Shown: positions 25,217 to 35,520 of the stretch, one piece after another
Layout: each line of letters starts with the position of its first letter
Numbering within the stretch: the stretch's first letter is position 1
NCBI RefSeq assembly: GCF_002929375.1
Contig: NZ_PJIP01000010.1
Coordinates: 82,296-146,295 of the forward strand
Reading direction: 5' to 3'
DNA: 64,000 nt
From: Arthrobacter sp. DWC3
Lineage (GTDB): Bacteria > Actinomycetota > Actinomycetes > Actinomycetales > Micrococcaceae
Notes under the pieces: model-generated
What the model saw: only the letters and a program-made list of their open reading frames with translations
The model's database searches: none
Told to the model about the DNA's origin: nothing
Position numbers and translations under genes: made by a program

Positions 25217-26790
25217 AGCGAACCCGCCGCGGAGGGATTTTTCCGCGGCGGGTCGCACCTGGGCCGGGTGACCGCGTCCCCAGGTGCTCCGCGGACGGTC
25301 CCGGCATGGCGGTGACGGTGCTTCTCGTCGTACTCCTGCTCGGCGCGTCGGTCGTCGGACCCGCCCGGGCGTTCTCCGTGGTGACCGCGGAGTCCCCCGC
25401 CGACGATCCCCCCGCGACCGTGGTGAGCCTGACCTTCGACGACGGCAACGACGACCAGTTCGGTGCCGCGCGGACCCTGGAGCGCTACGGGTTCCGGGGC
25501 ACGTTCTTCGTGTCGTCGGGGCTCATCGCCGAGGAGCCCGGACCGCGGGACGCCGCACCCACCAAGATGACCCTCGCCCAGTTGCGGGGACTCCAGGCCG
25601 ACGGTCACGAGATCGGCGGCCATACCGTGACCCACGCCGACCTGGCGGAGATCGACGCCGAGGAGGCGCAACGCCAAGTGTGCAACGACAGGACCAAGCT
25701 GGTGGATCTCGGACTCGACGCTTCCAACTTCGCCTACCCCTACGGTGAGGCGAGCCTCGACCTCGAGCGGATCGTCGAAGGCTGCGGGTACAACAGCGCC
25801 CGGGGTCTCGGTGACATCCGCAGCCCGAACGTACCCCGGGTGACGAACACGTGTGAGAAATGCCCTGTCGCGGAGACCACCCCGCCCACCGACCCGTACA
25901 GGACGAAGGCACCGAACCAGGTGGAGAACACCTGGACCCTGGCCGAGCTCCAGAACGCCGTCACCGGCGCCGAGACCACCGGAGGGTGGCTGCAGTTGAC
26001 CTTCCACCACATCGACGACTCCGGCAGCTCCCTGTCCGTCCCGCCGTCCGTGTTCGAGGCCTTCGTGGCGTGGCTCGCCGAGCGCGCCACCCTCGGGACC
26101 GTCGTCAGGACCGTGGCGCAGGTGATCGGAGGGCCGGAGAGGCCCACCGTGGATTATCCCCCCAAGCCTCGCTCCGGGAACCTGGTCCGCAACCCCGGCC
26201 TCGAGACCCTGAGCCACACCAGCTCGCTGCCGGCCTGCTGGCAGGGAGTCGGCTGGGGCGAGAACCAGCCCTCCTTCACCGTGGTGGACGATGCCCGCAC
26301 GGGCGAGGCGGCCGGCCGCCTCGATCTCACGGACTACACGGAGGGCGACGCCAAGCTCCTCCCGACCCTCGACCTCGGCACGTGCTCCCCTCCGGTGGAA
26401 CCGGGCAGGGCCTACGACCTCGGCGCCTGGTACCGGTCGACGGGCAAGACGCAGTTCGAGATCTACACGCGCGACGCGGACGGTGCCTGGACGCACTGGG
26501 CCTCGAGCCCTCCCTACCTCCCCGCCGACGACTGGGTCCATGCGACCTTCACGACGCCCCGCATCCCCGAGGGCGTCGACGGCTTGAGCTTCGGCCTCAA
26601 CCTCCAGGAGTCCGGCACGCTCATCACGGACGACTACAGCCAGGAAGTGGACATCACGTGGGACGAGTTCGTCACGCGCACCGTCGCCGCCACCTGGGCG
26701 CAGGTCCGCCGTACGCTGGCCGCACCCGCGGACAACCTCGTGTCCCTGCACCACTTCGGGACCCTCCAGAACCTGGCGTCCCCGTGGTGA
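25213..26790 (+). CDS. Secreted polysaccharide deacetylase with C-terminal beta-sandwich domain
   Basis: 525 residues from the GTG at 25213, coupled to the previous stop (GTGA) with GGAG 7 nt upstream. An ATG at 25306 (MAVTVLLVVLLLGASVVG) gives a cleaner signal peptide and is the alternative. The NodB domain (about residues 70-320) has the metal-binding TFDDG and GGHTVTHADL, with FAYPYGE. The C-terminal 200 residues (NLVRNPGLETL..., DLGAWYRSTG) look like a carbohydrate-binding sandwich. It would remove N- or O-acetyl groups from the polymer outside the cell, as IcaB/PgaB does. Confidence 0.85.
   Translation: MKRTRRGGIFPRRVAPGPGDRVPRCSADGPGMAVTVLLVVLLLGASVVGPARAFSVVTAESPADDPPATVVSLTFDDGNDDQFGAARTLERYGFRGTFFVSSGLIAEEPGPRDAAPTKMTLAQLRGLQADGHEIGGHTVTHADLAEIDAEEAQRQVCNDRTKLVDLGLDASNFAYPYGEASLDLERIVEGCGYNSARGLGDIRSPNVPRVTNTCEKCPVAETTPPTDPYRTKAPNQVENTWTLAELQNAVTGAETTGGWLQLTFHHIDDSGSSLSVPPSVFEAFVAWLAERATLGTVVRTVAQVIGGPERPTVDYPPKPRSGNLVRNPGLETLSHTSSLPACWQGVGWGENQPSFTVVDDARTGEAAGRLDLTDYTEGDAKLLPTLDLGTCSPPVEPGRAYDLGAWYRSTGKTQFEIYTRDADGAWTHWASSPPYLPADDWVHATFTTPRIPEGVDGLSFGLNLQESGTLITDDYSQEVDITWDEFVTRTVAATWAQVRRTLAAPADNLVSLHHFGTLQNLASPW
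25222..25253 (+). terminator. Terminator-like hairpin at the 5' end of the deacetylase gene
   Basis: Perfect 11-bp stem ACCCGCCGCGG / CCGCGGCGGGT with a loop ending in five T. It begins 6 nt after the epimerase stop and lies inside the deacetylase gene if the GTG at 25213 is its start. It may be an attenuator, or evidence that translation really starts at 25306. Confidence 0.5.
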
Positions 26791-26885
26791 CCGGGCGAAC
26801 GGGCACGGGCACCCGCCCGCTGCAGGACGCGGACCGTCGGTCGGCCCGCCGGCCCTCCCGGCCGACAACAGGAAAGGACCCGGCG

Positions 26886-27647
26886 GTGGCAGTTCGCACC
26901 CGACTCCTGCGGCGCGCCGTCGTCCCGGCGGTGGTGGCTGTCACGCTGCTGGTCGTCGGCACGATGGCGGTCGTCGTCTCGCAGGGACAGGACAAGTACC
27001 CCTGGCACACGGACATCGTCTCCACCACCTTCTGGGTCGGGGAGATCCACGACCCGGACGCGGAGGACGGCAGCCAGGAGTACTCCACGTACGACTCGCA
27101 GTGGATGGAGAGCTACGGCGGCTGCGACGGCATCCAGACGTCCGACGGCTGCAGCACCGAACCCCGCGTGGCGGGCAACGGCTACTTCCCCAGCAGCATG
27201 ACGCCCCTCGAGAACCCGTTCTACCTCGACCTGCCGTTCGACGACCTCAACAACCCCGAGGCCTTCGCCGAGCGCGGCACGGTCATCCCGTGGGCCGCCG
27301 AGGAGGCCGAGGACAACCCCGCGCTCCTGACCAGCAATCAGCACAGCTTCATGAAGAACCGCTGGGTGAAACTGCGCAAGGGCGACGCGGTCTGCTACGG
27401 GCAGATCCAGGACGCGGGACCGGCGCTGTACGACGACAGCGCGTACGTCTTCGGGGAGGACGACCGTCGGCCCGCGAGCACCGAGTACAACGGAGCCGGC
27501 TTGGACGTGTCCCCCGCGCTCAACGGCTGCCTGGGATACAGCGACCTCGACGGTCAGGACGACCGCGTCGACTGGCAGTTCGTCGACGAGGAGGACGTCC
27601 CCGACGGGCCGTGGCGGCGGATCATCACCACCAGCCAGGTCCAGTGA
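26886..27647 (+). CDS. Conserved secreted/membrane-anchored protein of the polysaccharide cluster
   Basis: 253 residues from a GTG at 26886, with AAAGGA upstream. An N-terminal membrane anchor or signal (RRAVVPAVVAVTLLVVGTMA) precedes an exported domain with four or more cysteines. Blocks NPFYLDLPFDDLNN, FMKNRWVKLRKGDAVCYGQI, DSAYVFGEDDRRPA and GLDVSPALNGCLG recall a family of bacterial secreted proteins that I believe adopt a double-psi beta-barrel-like fold. No enzyme activity can be assigned. Sits between the deacetylase and the synthase, so a role in polymer export, anchoring or modification is plausible. Confidence 0.75.
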   Translation: MAVRTRLLRRAVVPAVVAVTLLVVGTMAVVVSQGQDKYPWHTDIVSTTFWVGEIHDPDAEDGSQEYSTYDSQWMESYGGCDGIQTSDGCSTEPRVAGNGYFPSSMTPLENPFYLDLPFDDLNNPEAFAERGTVIPWAAEEAEDNPALLTSNQHSFMKNRWVKLRKGDAVCYGQIQDAGPALYDDSAYVFGEDDRRPASTEYNGAGLDVSPALNGCLGYSDLDGQDDRVDWQFVDEEDVPDGPWRRIITTSQVQ

Positions 27648-27697
27648 GTGGGCCGCGCGATGCACACCTTCGGCCCACGGATCAATGACGGAGAATC

Positions 27698-29029
27698 ATG
27701 GACCTGACCTACCTGCTCCTGGTGCTGCTGGTGATCGGCCTCAGCACGACGTTCTGGACCCTCATCGGTGCCGGCCGCAGCCTCGGCGAGGTGTACCGGC
27801 GCGTGCGGTCCCCGCGCAGCGACGGGCCGCCGCCGGGGACGCCGGGGGTCGGCGACGTGGCGGTGCTCATCGCCGCGCACAACGAGGCGGCGTCGATCGC
27901 GGACTCTCTGCGTGCCGCATCGGCGCTGGTGGCACCGGAGAACATCCACGTGGTGTCCGACAAGTCCACCGACGCCACGGTCAGGATCGCGCAGGAGCTG
28001 GGCGTCAACGTCCTGGACCTGAAGGTCAACCGCGGGAAGGCCGGCGCGCTCGCGGAGGGCATCCGCTACTTCGAGCTCTGCGACCGCTTCGAGGTGGTCC
28101 TCATCCTCGACGCGGACACGCGCCCCACCACGGACTACCTGACCACGGGCCTGCCGCTGTTCGCCGATCCGGGGGTGGTCGCCGTCGCCGGGCGCGCCAA
28201 GTCGATCGTCGGGAGCGGCCGCCGTCCGCTGCTCGGCCGTTTCCTCGTGGCATACCGGGACCGGCTCTACCTCGTGGTGCAGCTGCTGCTGAAGTACGGG
28301 CAGGCGGCCAAGGGGGCGAACGTCGTGAACATCGTGCCGGGCTTCGCGAGCATGTACCGCACGTCGGTGCTCCGGCACATCGACGTCCAGGGCCGGGGCC
28401 TCGTCATCGAGGACTTCAACATGACCTTCGACGTGCACGCCCGGAAGCTGGGGCGTATCGCCTTCCACCCCGCGGCCGCCGTCGCGTACACGGAGGACCC
28501 CGACAACCTCGGGGACTACATGCGCCAGATCCGGCGCTGGAACCTCGGGTTCTGGCAGACCGTCCGGCGCCACCGGTTCCGCTTCACGAAGTTCTGGGTG
28601 AACCTCTGGATCCACATCGTCGAGCTCGTCATCAGCGGGATCCTGCTGCTGACCGTCCTGCCGCTGCTGGCCCTCTCGCTGATCTTCGACGCGCTGCCGG
28701 CCGACATGCAGCAGCTACCGATGCCGCTGGACTGGATCGTGAACGCCCTGCCCCTCGAGGCGGTGCTCGTCGGGGTGCTCCTGCCCGACTTCCTGCTGTC
28801 GGTCCTCGCGGCGACGGTGCTGAAGCGGCCCGTCTACCTGGTCTTCGGGCTGCTCTTCCCCCTGGTGCGCATGCTGGACGCCGCGATCTGCCTGAGCCAG
28901 ATCCCCAAGGCCTTCGTGCCCGCCGGATCGAGCGGGATCTGGACGAGCCCGCGGCGCCGCGCCGCCGTCGGGCATACCCCGATGCGCACTGTCCCGGCAC
29001 TCGAGTCACGGCGCATCGACGCCGCCTGA
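27698..29029 (+). CDS. Processive family 2 glycosyltransferase (polysaccharide synthase)
   Basis: 443 residues. One N-terminal membrane helix (residues 4-26), a cytosolic GT-A domain, then two or more C-terminal helices. Catalytic motifs of processive beta-synthases are present: ILDADTRP (DxD), VIEDFNMTFDVH (acceptor base ED) and QIRRWNLGFWQ (QxxRW). Such enzymes polymerise and extrude the chain through their own membrane channel (cellulose, hyaluronan, PNAG). Start ATG at 27698 with CGGAG upstream. Together with the dehydrogenase, epimerase and deacetylase this predicts a secreted homo- or heteropolymer; its sugar is not known. Confidence 0.9.
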   Translation: MDLTYLLLVLLVIGLSTTFWTLIGAGRSLGEVYRRVRSPRSDGPPPGTPGVGDVAVLIAAHNEAASIADSLRAASALVAPENIHVVSDKSTDATVRIAQELGVNVLDLKVNRGKAGALAEGIRYFELCDRFEVVLILDADTRPTTDYLTTGLPLFADPGVVAVAGRAKSIVGSGRRPLLGRFLVAYRDRLYLVVQLLLKYGQAAKGANVVNIVPGFASMYRTSVLRHIDVQGRGLVIEDFNMTFDVHARKLGRIAFHPAAAVAYTEDPDNLGDYMRQIRRWNLGFWQTVRRHRFRFTKFWVNLWIHIVELVISGILLLTVLPLLALSLIFDALPADMQQLPMPLDWIVNALPLEAVLVGVLLPDFLLSVLAATVLKRPVYLVFGLLFPLVRMLDAAICLSQIPKAFVPAGSSGIWTSPRRRAAVGHTPMRTVPALESRRIDAA

Positions 29030-29095
29030 CACCGCCCGAGGCCGCATCCGGGCATAGGGCGGGCGCCGAGGACGGCCCCTGACAGGTGAGTCCCG

Positions 29096-30694
<1,599 letters not shown>

Positions 30695-30861
30695 GGGTGG
30701 GCCTTTCGATGGTGCCGGAGACGGCGTTTGTTGTAGGAATCCCACAAGGGAGTCCCGGATGACCGGCGCTAGTCTCGGTACAGAAGCAGGTGCGGCTGGA
30801 GGGAACCGACATATCACCGGAGCGGCCGGTGCGACTCCGGCCCGCTGAAGGAGGATGTGCC

Positions 30862-31497
30862 ATGCAGCCAGCCGCGAAAGCCGATGCAGGACCGGCCCGC
30901 AGCAGCCGGCCGTCGTCCCGCCAGCGGTGGGATACCACCGATCTCTCGCTGGTAGCGGTCTTCGCCGCCCTCATCGCCGCCCTTGCAATCCTACCCGGTA
31001 TACCGGTGGGCCCGCTCGGGGTCCCCATCACACTCCAGACCCTCGGCGTGATGCTCGCCGGCGTGGTGCTCGGGCCGGGCCGCGGTACCGCCGCCGTCCT
31101 GCTCTACCTCGTCGCAGGGCTGATCGGCCTGCCGGTGTTCAGCGGCTTCAGCGGAGGCTTCGGCGTCCTCGCCGGGCCGTCCGCCGGGTACCTCCTCGCG
31201 TTCCCGCTGGCGGCACTCGTCGCCGGGTCCCTGGCTGTCGTCGTCATGCGCAGGGCACAGCGCTTCCGGACGGCCCTGCTGTTCCTCGCCTGCCTCGCCG
31301 CGAGCCTGACCACCGTCCATCCGCTGGGCATCGCCGGACTCGTCGTGAACGCCGGACTGCCCCTGCGGGACGCGATCCTGGTCGACGCCGCCTACCTCCC
31401 AGGGGACGTCCTCAAGAACCTCCTCGCCGCGGTGCTCGCCGTGTCCGTCCACCGGGCGTTCCCGCGCCTGCTCGCCCGGCGGCGCGCGGACGCGTGA
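30862..31497 (+). CDS. bioY: Biotin ECF transporter S component
   Basis: 211 residues from the ATG at 30862, with a near-consensus AAGGAGG 7-8 nt upstream. Six hydrophobic segments with the BioY signature blocks GPLGVPITLQTLGVMLAGVVLG (first part), GLPVFSGFSGG and GPSAGYLLAFPLAA. It binds biotin in the membrane. An N-terminal tail of about 25 residues is rich in Pro, Ala and Ser. First of a tight bioYMN operon. Confidence 0.95.
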   Translation: MQPAAKADAGPARSSRPSSRQRWDTTDLSLVAVFAALIAALAILPGIPVGPLGVPITLQTLGVMLAGVVLGPGRGTAAVLLYLVAGLIGLPVFSGFSGGFGVLAGPSAGYLLAFPLAALVAGSLAVVVMRRAQRFRTALLFLACLAASLTTVHPLGIAGLVVNAGLPLRDAILVDAAYLPGDVLKNLLAAVLAVSVHRAFPRLLARRRADA

Positions 31498-32201
31498 TCG
31501 AGTTCCGGGGCGCGGGCGTCCGCACGGACGACGGACGCACGCTCCTCCATCCGCTCACCCTGACCCTGGCCGAACACCGGGTCTCGGTGATCGGCGCCAA
31601 CGGATCCGGCAAGTCGACACTCCTCCGCCTCGTCAACGGCCTCCTCGTCCCCTCCGAGGGCTCCGTAGCCGTCCACGGCCGGGACACCCGGTCCGAGGGG
31701 CACGCCGTCCGGCGCAGCGTCGGCTTCGTATTCACGGATCCGCTCTCGCAGCTCGTCATGCCCACGGGTCGCGAGGACGTGGAGCTGTCCCTGCGGTCCC
31801 GGAAGCTCCCGGCGGCGGAACGCCGGCGGCAGGGCGAAGCCGTGCTGCGCCGCTTCGGTGTGGACCACCTCGCCGACCGCAGCATCTACGACCTCTCCGG
31901 CGGTGAACGGCAGATCCTCGCGCTCGCCGTGGTGCTCGCCGTGGAGCCGCGCATCCTCGTGGCCGACGAGCCGACCACGCTGCTGGACCTCCGCAACGAC
32001 GCCCGCGTGCGGGCGCTCATCGCGGGCCTCGACCAGCAGGTGGTGTTCACCACGCACAACCTGGACTTCGCCCTCGAGAGCGACCGGACCCTCGTGGTCG
32101 ACGACGGCCGGGTCGTCTTCGACGGACCGCCGACCGAGGCCGTGGTCCGCTACCGCGGGATCGCCGCTGCGGCGTCCGCATCCGGAGCGGACGGGACGTG
32201 A
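31494..32201 (+). CDS. bioM: Biotin ECF transporter ATP-binding protein
   Basis: 235 residues from the GTG at 31494, overlapping the bioY stop (GTGA). Walker A VIGANGSGKSTLLRL, Q-loop region FVFTDPLSQLVMPTG, signature LSGGERQILALAVVLA, Walker B ILVADEPTTLLDLRN, switch His in FTTHNLD. It energises biotin uptake with BioN and BioY. Confidence 0.94.
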   Translation: MIEFRGAGVRTDDGRTLLHPLTLTLAEHRVSVIGANGSGKSTLLRLVNGLLVPSEGSVAVHGRDTRSEGHAVRRSVGFVFTDPLSQLVMPTGREDVELSLRSRKLPAAERRRQGEAVLRRFGVDHLADRSIYDLSGGERQILALAVVLAVEPRILVADEPTTLLDLRNDARVRALIAGLDQQVVFTTHNLDFALESDRTLVVDDGRVVFDGPPTEAVVRYRGIAAAASASGADGT

Positions 32202-32863
32202 GGGGCTACGGCAGTACGCTCGGCCTGTACCAGTCCGGCTCCGGTGTCCTCTATCGCGTGCCGCTGTGGCTGAAGGCGGTCGTGTCGCTCGCGTGCGCCG
32301 TCGTCGTCATCGCATGGCGCTCACCCGCAACGAGCGCGCTCGCCCTGGTACTGACCCTCGGGGCCCTGACTGTAGGTGCGCACCGCTCCCCCGCGCGCGT
32401 CCTCCAGATGCTCCTGCCGGCGCTCCCCGTGCTGGGCATCCTCGCGGTCTACCAGGGCGTGACCCAGGGCTGGCAGCAGGCGGCCGCCGTGGTGGGCGGT
32501 ATCGCGGCATGCCTGCTGGCGGCGCGGGCCGTGACCCTGACCACGCCCCTGCAGGACCTGCTCGACGGCGTGGCACACCTCGCGCGGCCCTTCCGCCGGG
32601 TGGGCGCCGACCCGGAACGGTTCGCCCTCGCCCTGTCCATCATGCTGCGCAGCATCCCGTACCTCGCCGGCCTGTTCGTCGACGTCCGCGACGCGGCCCG
32701 AGCTCGTGGGCTCGAACGCAGCCCCCGCATCGTCGTCACGCCGCTGGTCGTCGGCGCGGTGGCCTACGCGCACCGCACAGGTGAGGCCCTCGCGGCGCGC
32801 GGCCTGGGCGACGACGACGCCACTGACGATCCCCCGGTCCGTCGGGCCCCGGACGGCGACTGA
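32198..32863 (+). CDS. bioN: Biotin ECF transporter T component
   Basis: 221 residues from the GTG at 32198, again a GTGA overlap. Several membrane helices and the coupling motif RDAARARGLERSP (the ARxARG box) that contacts the ATPase; a second GEALAARGLG motif lies near the C-terminus. Ends the operon; a hairpin follows. Confidence 0.93.
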   Translation: MRGYGSTLGLYQSGSGVLYRVPLWLKAVVSLACAVVVIAWRSPATSALALVLTLGALTVGAHRSPARVLQMLLPALPVLGILAVYQGVTQGWQQAAAVVGGIAACLLAARAVTLTTPLQDLLDGVAHLARPFRRVGADPERFALALSIMLRSIPYLAGLFVDVRDAARARGLERSPRIVVTPLVVGAVAYAHRTGEALAARGLGDDDATDDPPVRRAPDGD

Positions 32864-33245
32864 ACGGACGCCGGGCCTGGTCCGGCGTTCCGATGGCCCA
32901 GGTGACGGACCTTGCACACGGCTTGGGTCTTCATCCGGGCGGTCTGCCCTTCGCGGCGGCCGTACCCTCATCGCTTCTCACGAGGACGTCGGACTCACAC
33001 GGCATCTCTCACGGCCATGAGGCGCACCTGCGCGTCCTGAACAGGTGTGCCGAGGCGAATCTGATCGAGGCGTCCTACGCACGCGGGTCGCCTCAGGAAC
33101 CTGGATATGGAGTCACCTGGACGTCTCCTGTCGAAGCCAGTTTCCGGGAACGCACGCCGTCGACTCCTCGGGCACGTGCTGTGTGTCGGAGGACGAGGAC
33201 CGTGTGTGTGGAAAGCCGGAGGCTTCCATGACTCCCCGAAAGCGG
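32864..33245. other. Gene-poor left edge of the accessory region
   Basis: Apart from the bio terminator I see no convincing gene in these 382 nt. Reading frames here have no recognisable family and no start with a ribosome site. The base composition falls relative to the bio operon. Confidence 0.5.
32866..32890 (+). terminator. Hairpin after bioYMN
   Basis: ACGCCGG (32868-32874) and CCGGCGT (32882-32888) form a 7-bp stem, extendable by a G-U and a G-C pair, around a 7-nt loop, 4 nt past the bioN stop. Confidence 0.6.
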
Positions 33246-33600
33246 TCAGGGGCTCGTGGGTCCGGCGTGGATCGAGTCCGACTCGAACCCGGCCACGATG
33301 CCCAGGATGTTGAACAGGAGCGTGCCGATCGGGTCTGTCGGGTCGTAGATGCTGCCGCTGAGACTCAGTGCTACGCCCCTGCGTGTGAGTTCATCGGCGA
33401 TGTCGCGGGCATCGAGCACTGTGCGTGCCAGCCGGTCGAGCTTCGTCACTACCACGGTGTCACCCCTCCGGCAGGCAGCCGATCAACGTCCGTTCGGCGG
33501 CCTGTCGCTACTGATGACCCTCGGGGTCCCGACAGGCGCGGTGAACAACCGGCCTACGGACATCTACTCCTCGATGGCGTCACTCGGGTACGTGCGCTGT
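33246..33600 (-). pseudogene. Remnant of a serine recombinase (resolvase/invertase)
   Basis: The frame ending at 33246 encodes VVVTKLDRLARTVLDARDIA, then DELTRRGVALSLSGSIYDPTDPIG and NILGIVAGFESDSI, the middle of a Tn3/Hin-type serine recombinase catalytic domain. Upstream, LIGCLPEG in another frame would join through a one-base frameshift in the CCCC run at 33473-33476. Frames further upstream contain stops, and no catalytic serine region is intact. At the other end the expected R-x-R-T-x-E-G helix is lost by a further shift (SIHAGPTSP then stop), and the HTH domain is absent. A dead mobile-element gene marking the start of the accessory region. Confidence 0.75.
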
Positions 33601-33668
33601 TGATCCGTGAGTTCTCCTGTCGTTGAGGATCAGGAGTGCTGCCACAATGGCGCACATGATTCCGGTGG

Positions 33669-33935
33669 TCATGTCGCCCCACTCGGATCGCTCAGGAAAC
33701 AGTTCCATGACCGGCTCCAGGGGTGTTGACCTGGGACTTCTTCGAGCCACGCCTGCATGCGCGATGACAGAGCAGCCGCAGATTCCGTCCAGAACTCGAT
33801 TCGATCGGGCAGTATCACCCCTGTCCGAACGTAGCCCTCGCGCTCATGCAGCACAGCCCACGTAATCGAGTCACGGGTTTCATCTTTCGAACCTCGTTCC
33901 CGAAGCTCTGCCTGAACCTCCGCGAAAGGATCCAA
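33669..33935 (-). CDS. Small hypothetical protein
   Basis: 88 residues, possible start TTG at 33935 with GGAG 4 nt upstream. Acidic, with no membrane segment or metal motif; aromatic-rich end (QAWLEEVPGQHPWSRSWNCF). Not recognised. It could be an orphan immunity-type or cargo gene of the accessory region, but only length and a plausible start support it. Confidence 0.4.
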   Translation of the reverse strand: MDPFAEVQAELRERGSKDETRDSITWAVLHEREGYVRTGVILPDRIEFWTESAAALSSRMQAWLEEVPGQHPWSRSWNCFLSDPSGAT

Positions 33936-34077
33936 TCACTCCAACCGCGGGAGAGAGTCTTGAGGTCAGGAACAACAACTACATTCACGGGCATCCTCGT
34001 CGACTTGCTCAGCTGAGAGTCATCGCCAGCCCACAGTCCCCATTCTCGCCGCGAAGTGAGGTCCTCTGAAGGATCCT

Positions 34078-34503
34078 CTATGGGCCCTCGCTTCGATGCG
34101 GCCGGATGAGGTAGCCCTTGTCCTGCAAGGCTCGTATGGACTGATCCAGGGACTCGCCGCGGAGGAGTAGAAGGTCACTGTCGAAGGTCGATACAACGAA
34201 GACCGGTAAGCCCTGCTGGGCAACTGCCGTTGTGAGACCGGCAACAACCCCCGCCACGGTGAACGGGATTGGCCCCTCGACGTAGAGGCAACGCCACCCA
34301 GCGTCCACATCGTCTGCTGGGAGATTAGCGCTTTCGTCCGCCACTACGGAAAGCTCCCTGTGCGTGCGGGTGATTGACCACACCCCCGACAGCTGGCCGA
34401 TATTCCCCAAAGGGGTAGACGGATCAAAACGGTAGACGCTCAAATGGTCCGGAAGAAGAGTAAGACCAACTGCCGGTGCTGCGTCGACTGGGTTCATGCT
34501 CAT
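34078..34503 (-). CDS. ACT domain protein (COG3603-like)
   Basis: 141 residues. Two ACT-like halves: LPDHLSVYRFDPSTPLG, then ITRTHRELSVVADE; and LYVEGPIPFTVAGVVAGLTT, then GLPVFVVSTFDSDLLLLRGE. This is the pattern of small paired-ACT proteins that bind amino acids. No enzyme domain is attached, so it is probably a ligand sensor or accessory protein. Codons are less GC-rich than in flanking core genes. A perfect 6-bp inverted repeat lies immediately upstream of its start. Confidence 0.72.
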   Translation of the reverse strand: MSMNPVDAAPAVGLTLLPDHLSVYRFDPSTPLGNIGQLSGVWSITRTHRELSVVADESANLPADDVDAGWRCLYVEGPIPFTVAGVVAGLTTAVAQQGLPVFVVSTFDSDLLLLRGESLDQSIRALQDKGYLIRPHRSEGP

Positions 34504-34507
34504 AGTT

Positions 34508-34522
34508 ACACCGGTTCGGTGT
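34508..34522 (-). promoter_or_regulatory. Inverted repeat upstream of the ACT protein gene
   Basis: ACACCG and CGGTGT arms around 3 nt, 4 nt before the ATG at 34503. Placed to act as an operator or to block the start region; the regulator is unknown. Confidence 0.4.
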
Positions 34523-34593
34523 CGCGGAAGACGCTCACGACGGCGTCACTCTAATCGCTCGGCCACTATGGCAGAAAGTTGACAGCCACCACA

Positions 34594-34612
34594 AATCACG
34601 GCGATCGTGATT
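34594..34612. promoter_or_regulatory. Perfect 19-bp palindrome in a gene-free stretch
   Basis: AATCACG and CGTGATT arms around GCGAT, between the ACT gene and the hypothetical gene at 34781. No start codon is close, so its target is unclear. The surrounding 34504-34780 contains no convincing gene. Confidence 0.4.
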
Positions 34613-34780
34613 GCCAGCGCTCGAAATCACAGGGCAGAAGTCTGATCCCTTCCCAGGAATGTCCAACGATAAGTACGGCGGGTAGCACTTCTCTAGGCAG
34701 CACCCCGAGAGGGTCCCGTAGGTGGATCGTCGTCCGATGAGCTCATTGACACGTGGAGAACTGACTGACTGACTAGCGGG

Positions 34781-35500
34781 ATGACGAGCGACGCGGTTCT
34801 CGATGAAGTCCTGTCCTTGAGTCACGCAGCGGTGGTGACAAATCTGCTCTCCGACGCCGATTCCCTCGCAGCAGGAATTGGCGCGACAGGCTGGAGCAGA
34901 TCAGTCGACGGAGGGCATTGGCATTGCCCAGGTGAATCGTCCTGGTCGCTGCTTTCCTCGGATCACGCACCGAATCTCGCAGTTTTCCTGACCGACGAGG
35001 ACGCGGCGGCGGTCTTCACAGCAGGCCAGAACCTTGCACGACGACTCGATCATCTCGACGGTCTGACCCGTCACGGGACTGGCCTCGGTTGGCCGACCTG
35101 GTCTCTGGACGACCCACGCTGGGCAGAGTGGAACGGGCTCGGGCCCGACTGGGTCATGTGGAACGGCGGCCCGGCCCGGCTCTCACTGAACGTCAGTCCC
35201 GCCTATCAACCAGGACGCCACCGTTCGCCGCCGCACCTGCACTTCCAGATCGAGCGCCTCGACACTCCGTCGGAAGGTCTCTCCGTAGACCATGATCGCG
35301 CCCGTCGAATCGTGCACTCGGGATCACCTGTCGCGCGGTGGTACCTCGCCGGCGAGAACGACTTACCCCAGGACGTCATCGACGCACTTCAGCGTGATGA
35401 GGACACGTCCGTTGTCGCGGCCGTGGAATCAGGCGAGAAGTTCCGCACCATGCATGCGGCGGCCCAGGAACACATGAGGCGGCATGAAGAGTCACCCTAA
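34781..35500 (+). CDS. Hypothetical protein
   Basis: 239 residues, start ATG at 34781. Soluble, Trp/His-rich: GHWHCPGESSWSLLSSDH, HGTGLGWPTWSLDDPRWAEW and SPPHLHFQIERLD. No signal peptide, membrane helix or known catalytic motif. Not recognised. Coding character (codon-position bias through the whole length) supports a real gene. A TGAC tandem repeat lies just upstream. Confidence 0.6.
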   Translation: MTSDAVLDEVLSLSHAAVVTNLLSDADSLAAGIGATGWSRSVDGGHWHCPGESSWSLLSSDHAPNLAVFLTDEDAAAVFTAGQNLARRLDHLDGLTRHGTGLGWPTWSLDDPRWAEWNGLGPDWVMWNGGPARLSLNVSPAYQPGRHRSPPHLHFQIERLDTPSEGLSVDHDRARRIVHSGSPVARWYLAGENDLPQDVIDALQRDEDTSVVAAVESGEKFRTMHAAAQEHMRRHEESP

Positions 35501-35520
35501 CTCCGGCCGTTGGCATTCCC

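Noticed and set aside
30695-30861. BioQ-type operator upstream of bioY
   Set aside because: No dyad resembling the known BioQ site was seen between the ABC-F gene and bioY.
32893-33231. A 112-codon frame after bioN
   Set aside because: No ribosome site, no family, and residue pattern unlike a folded protein.
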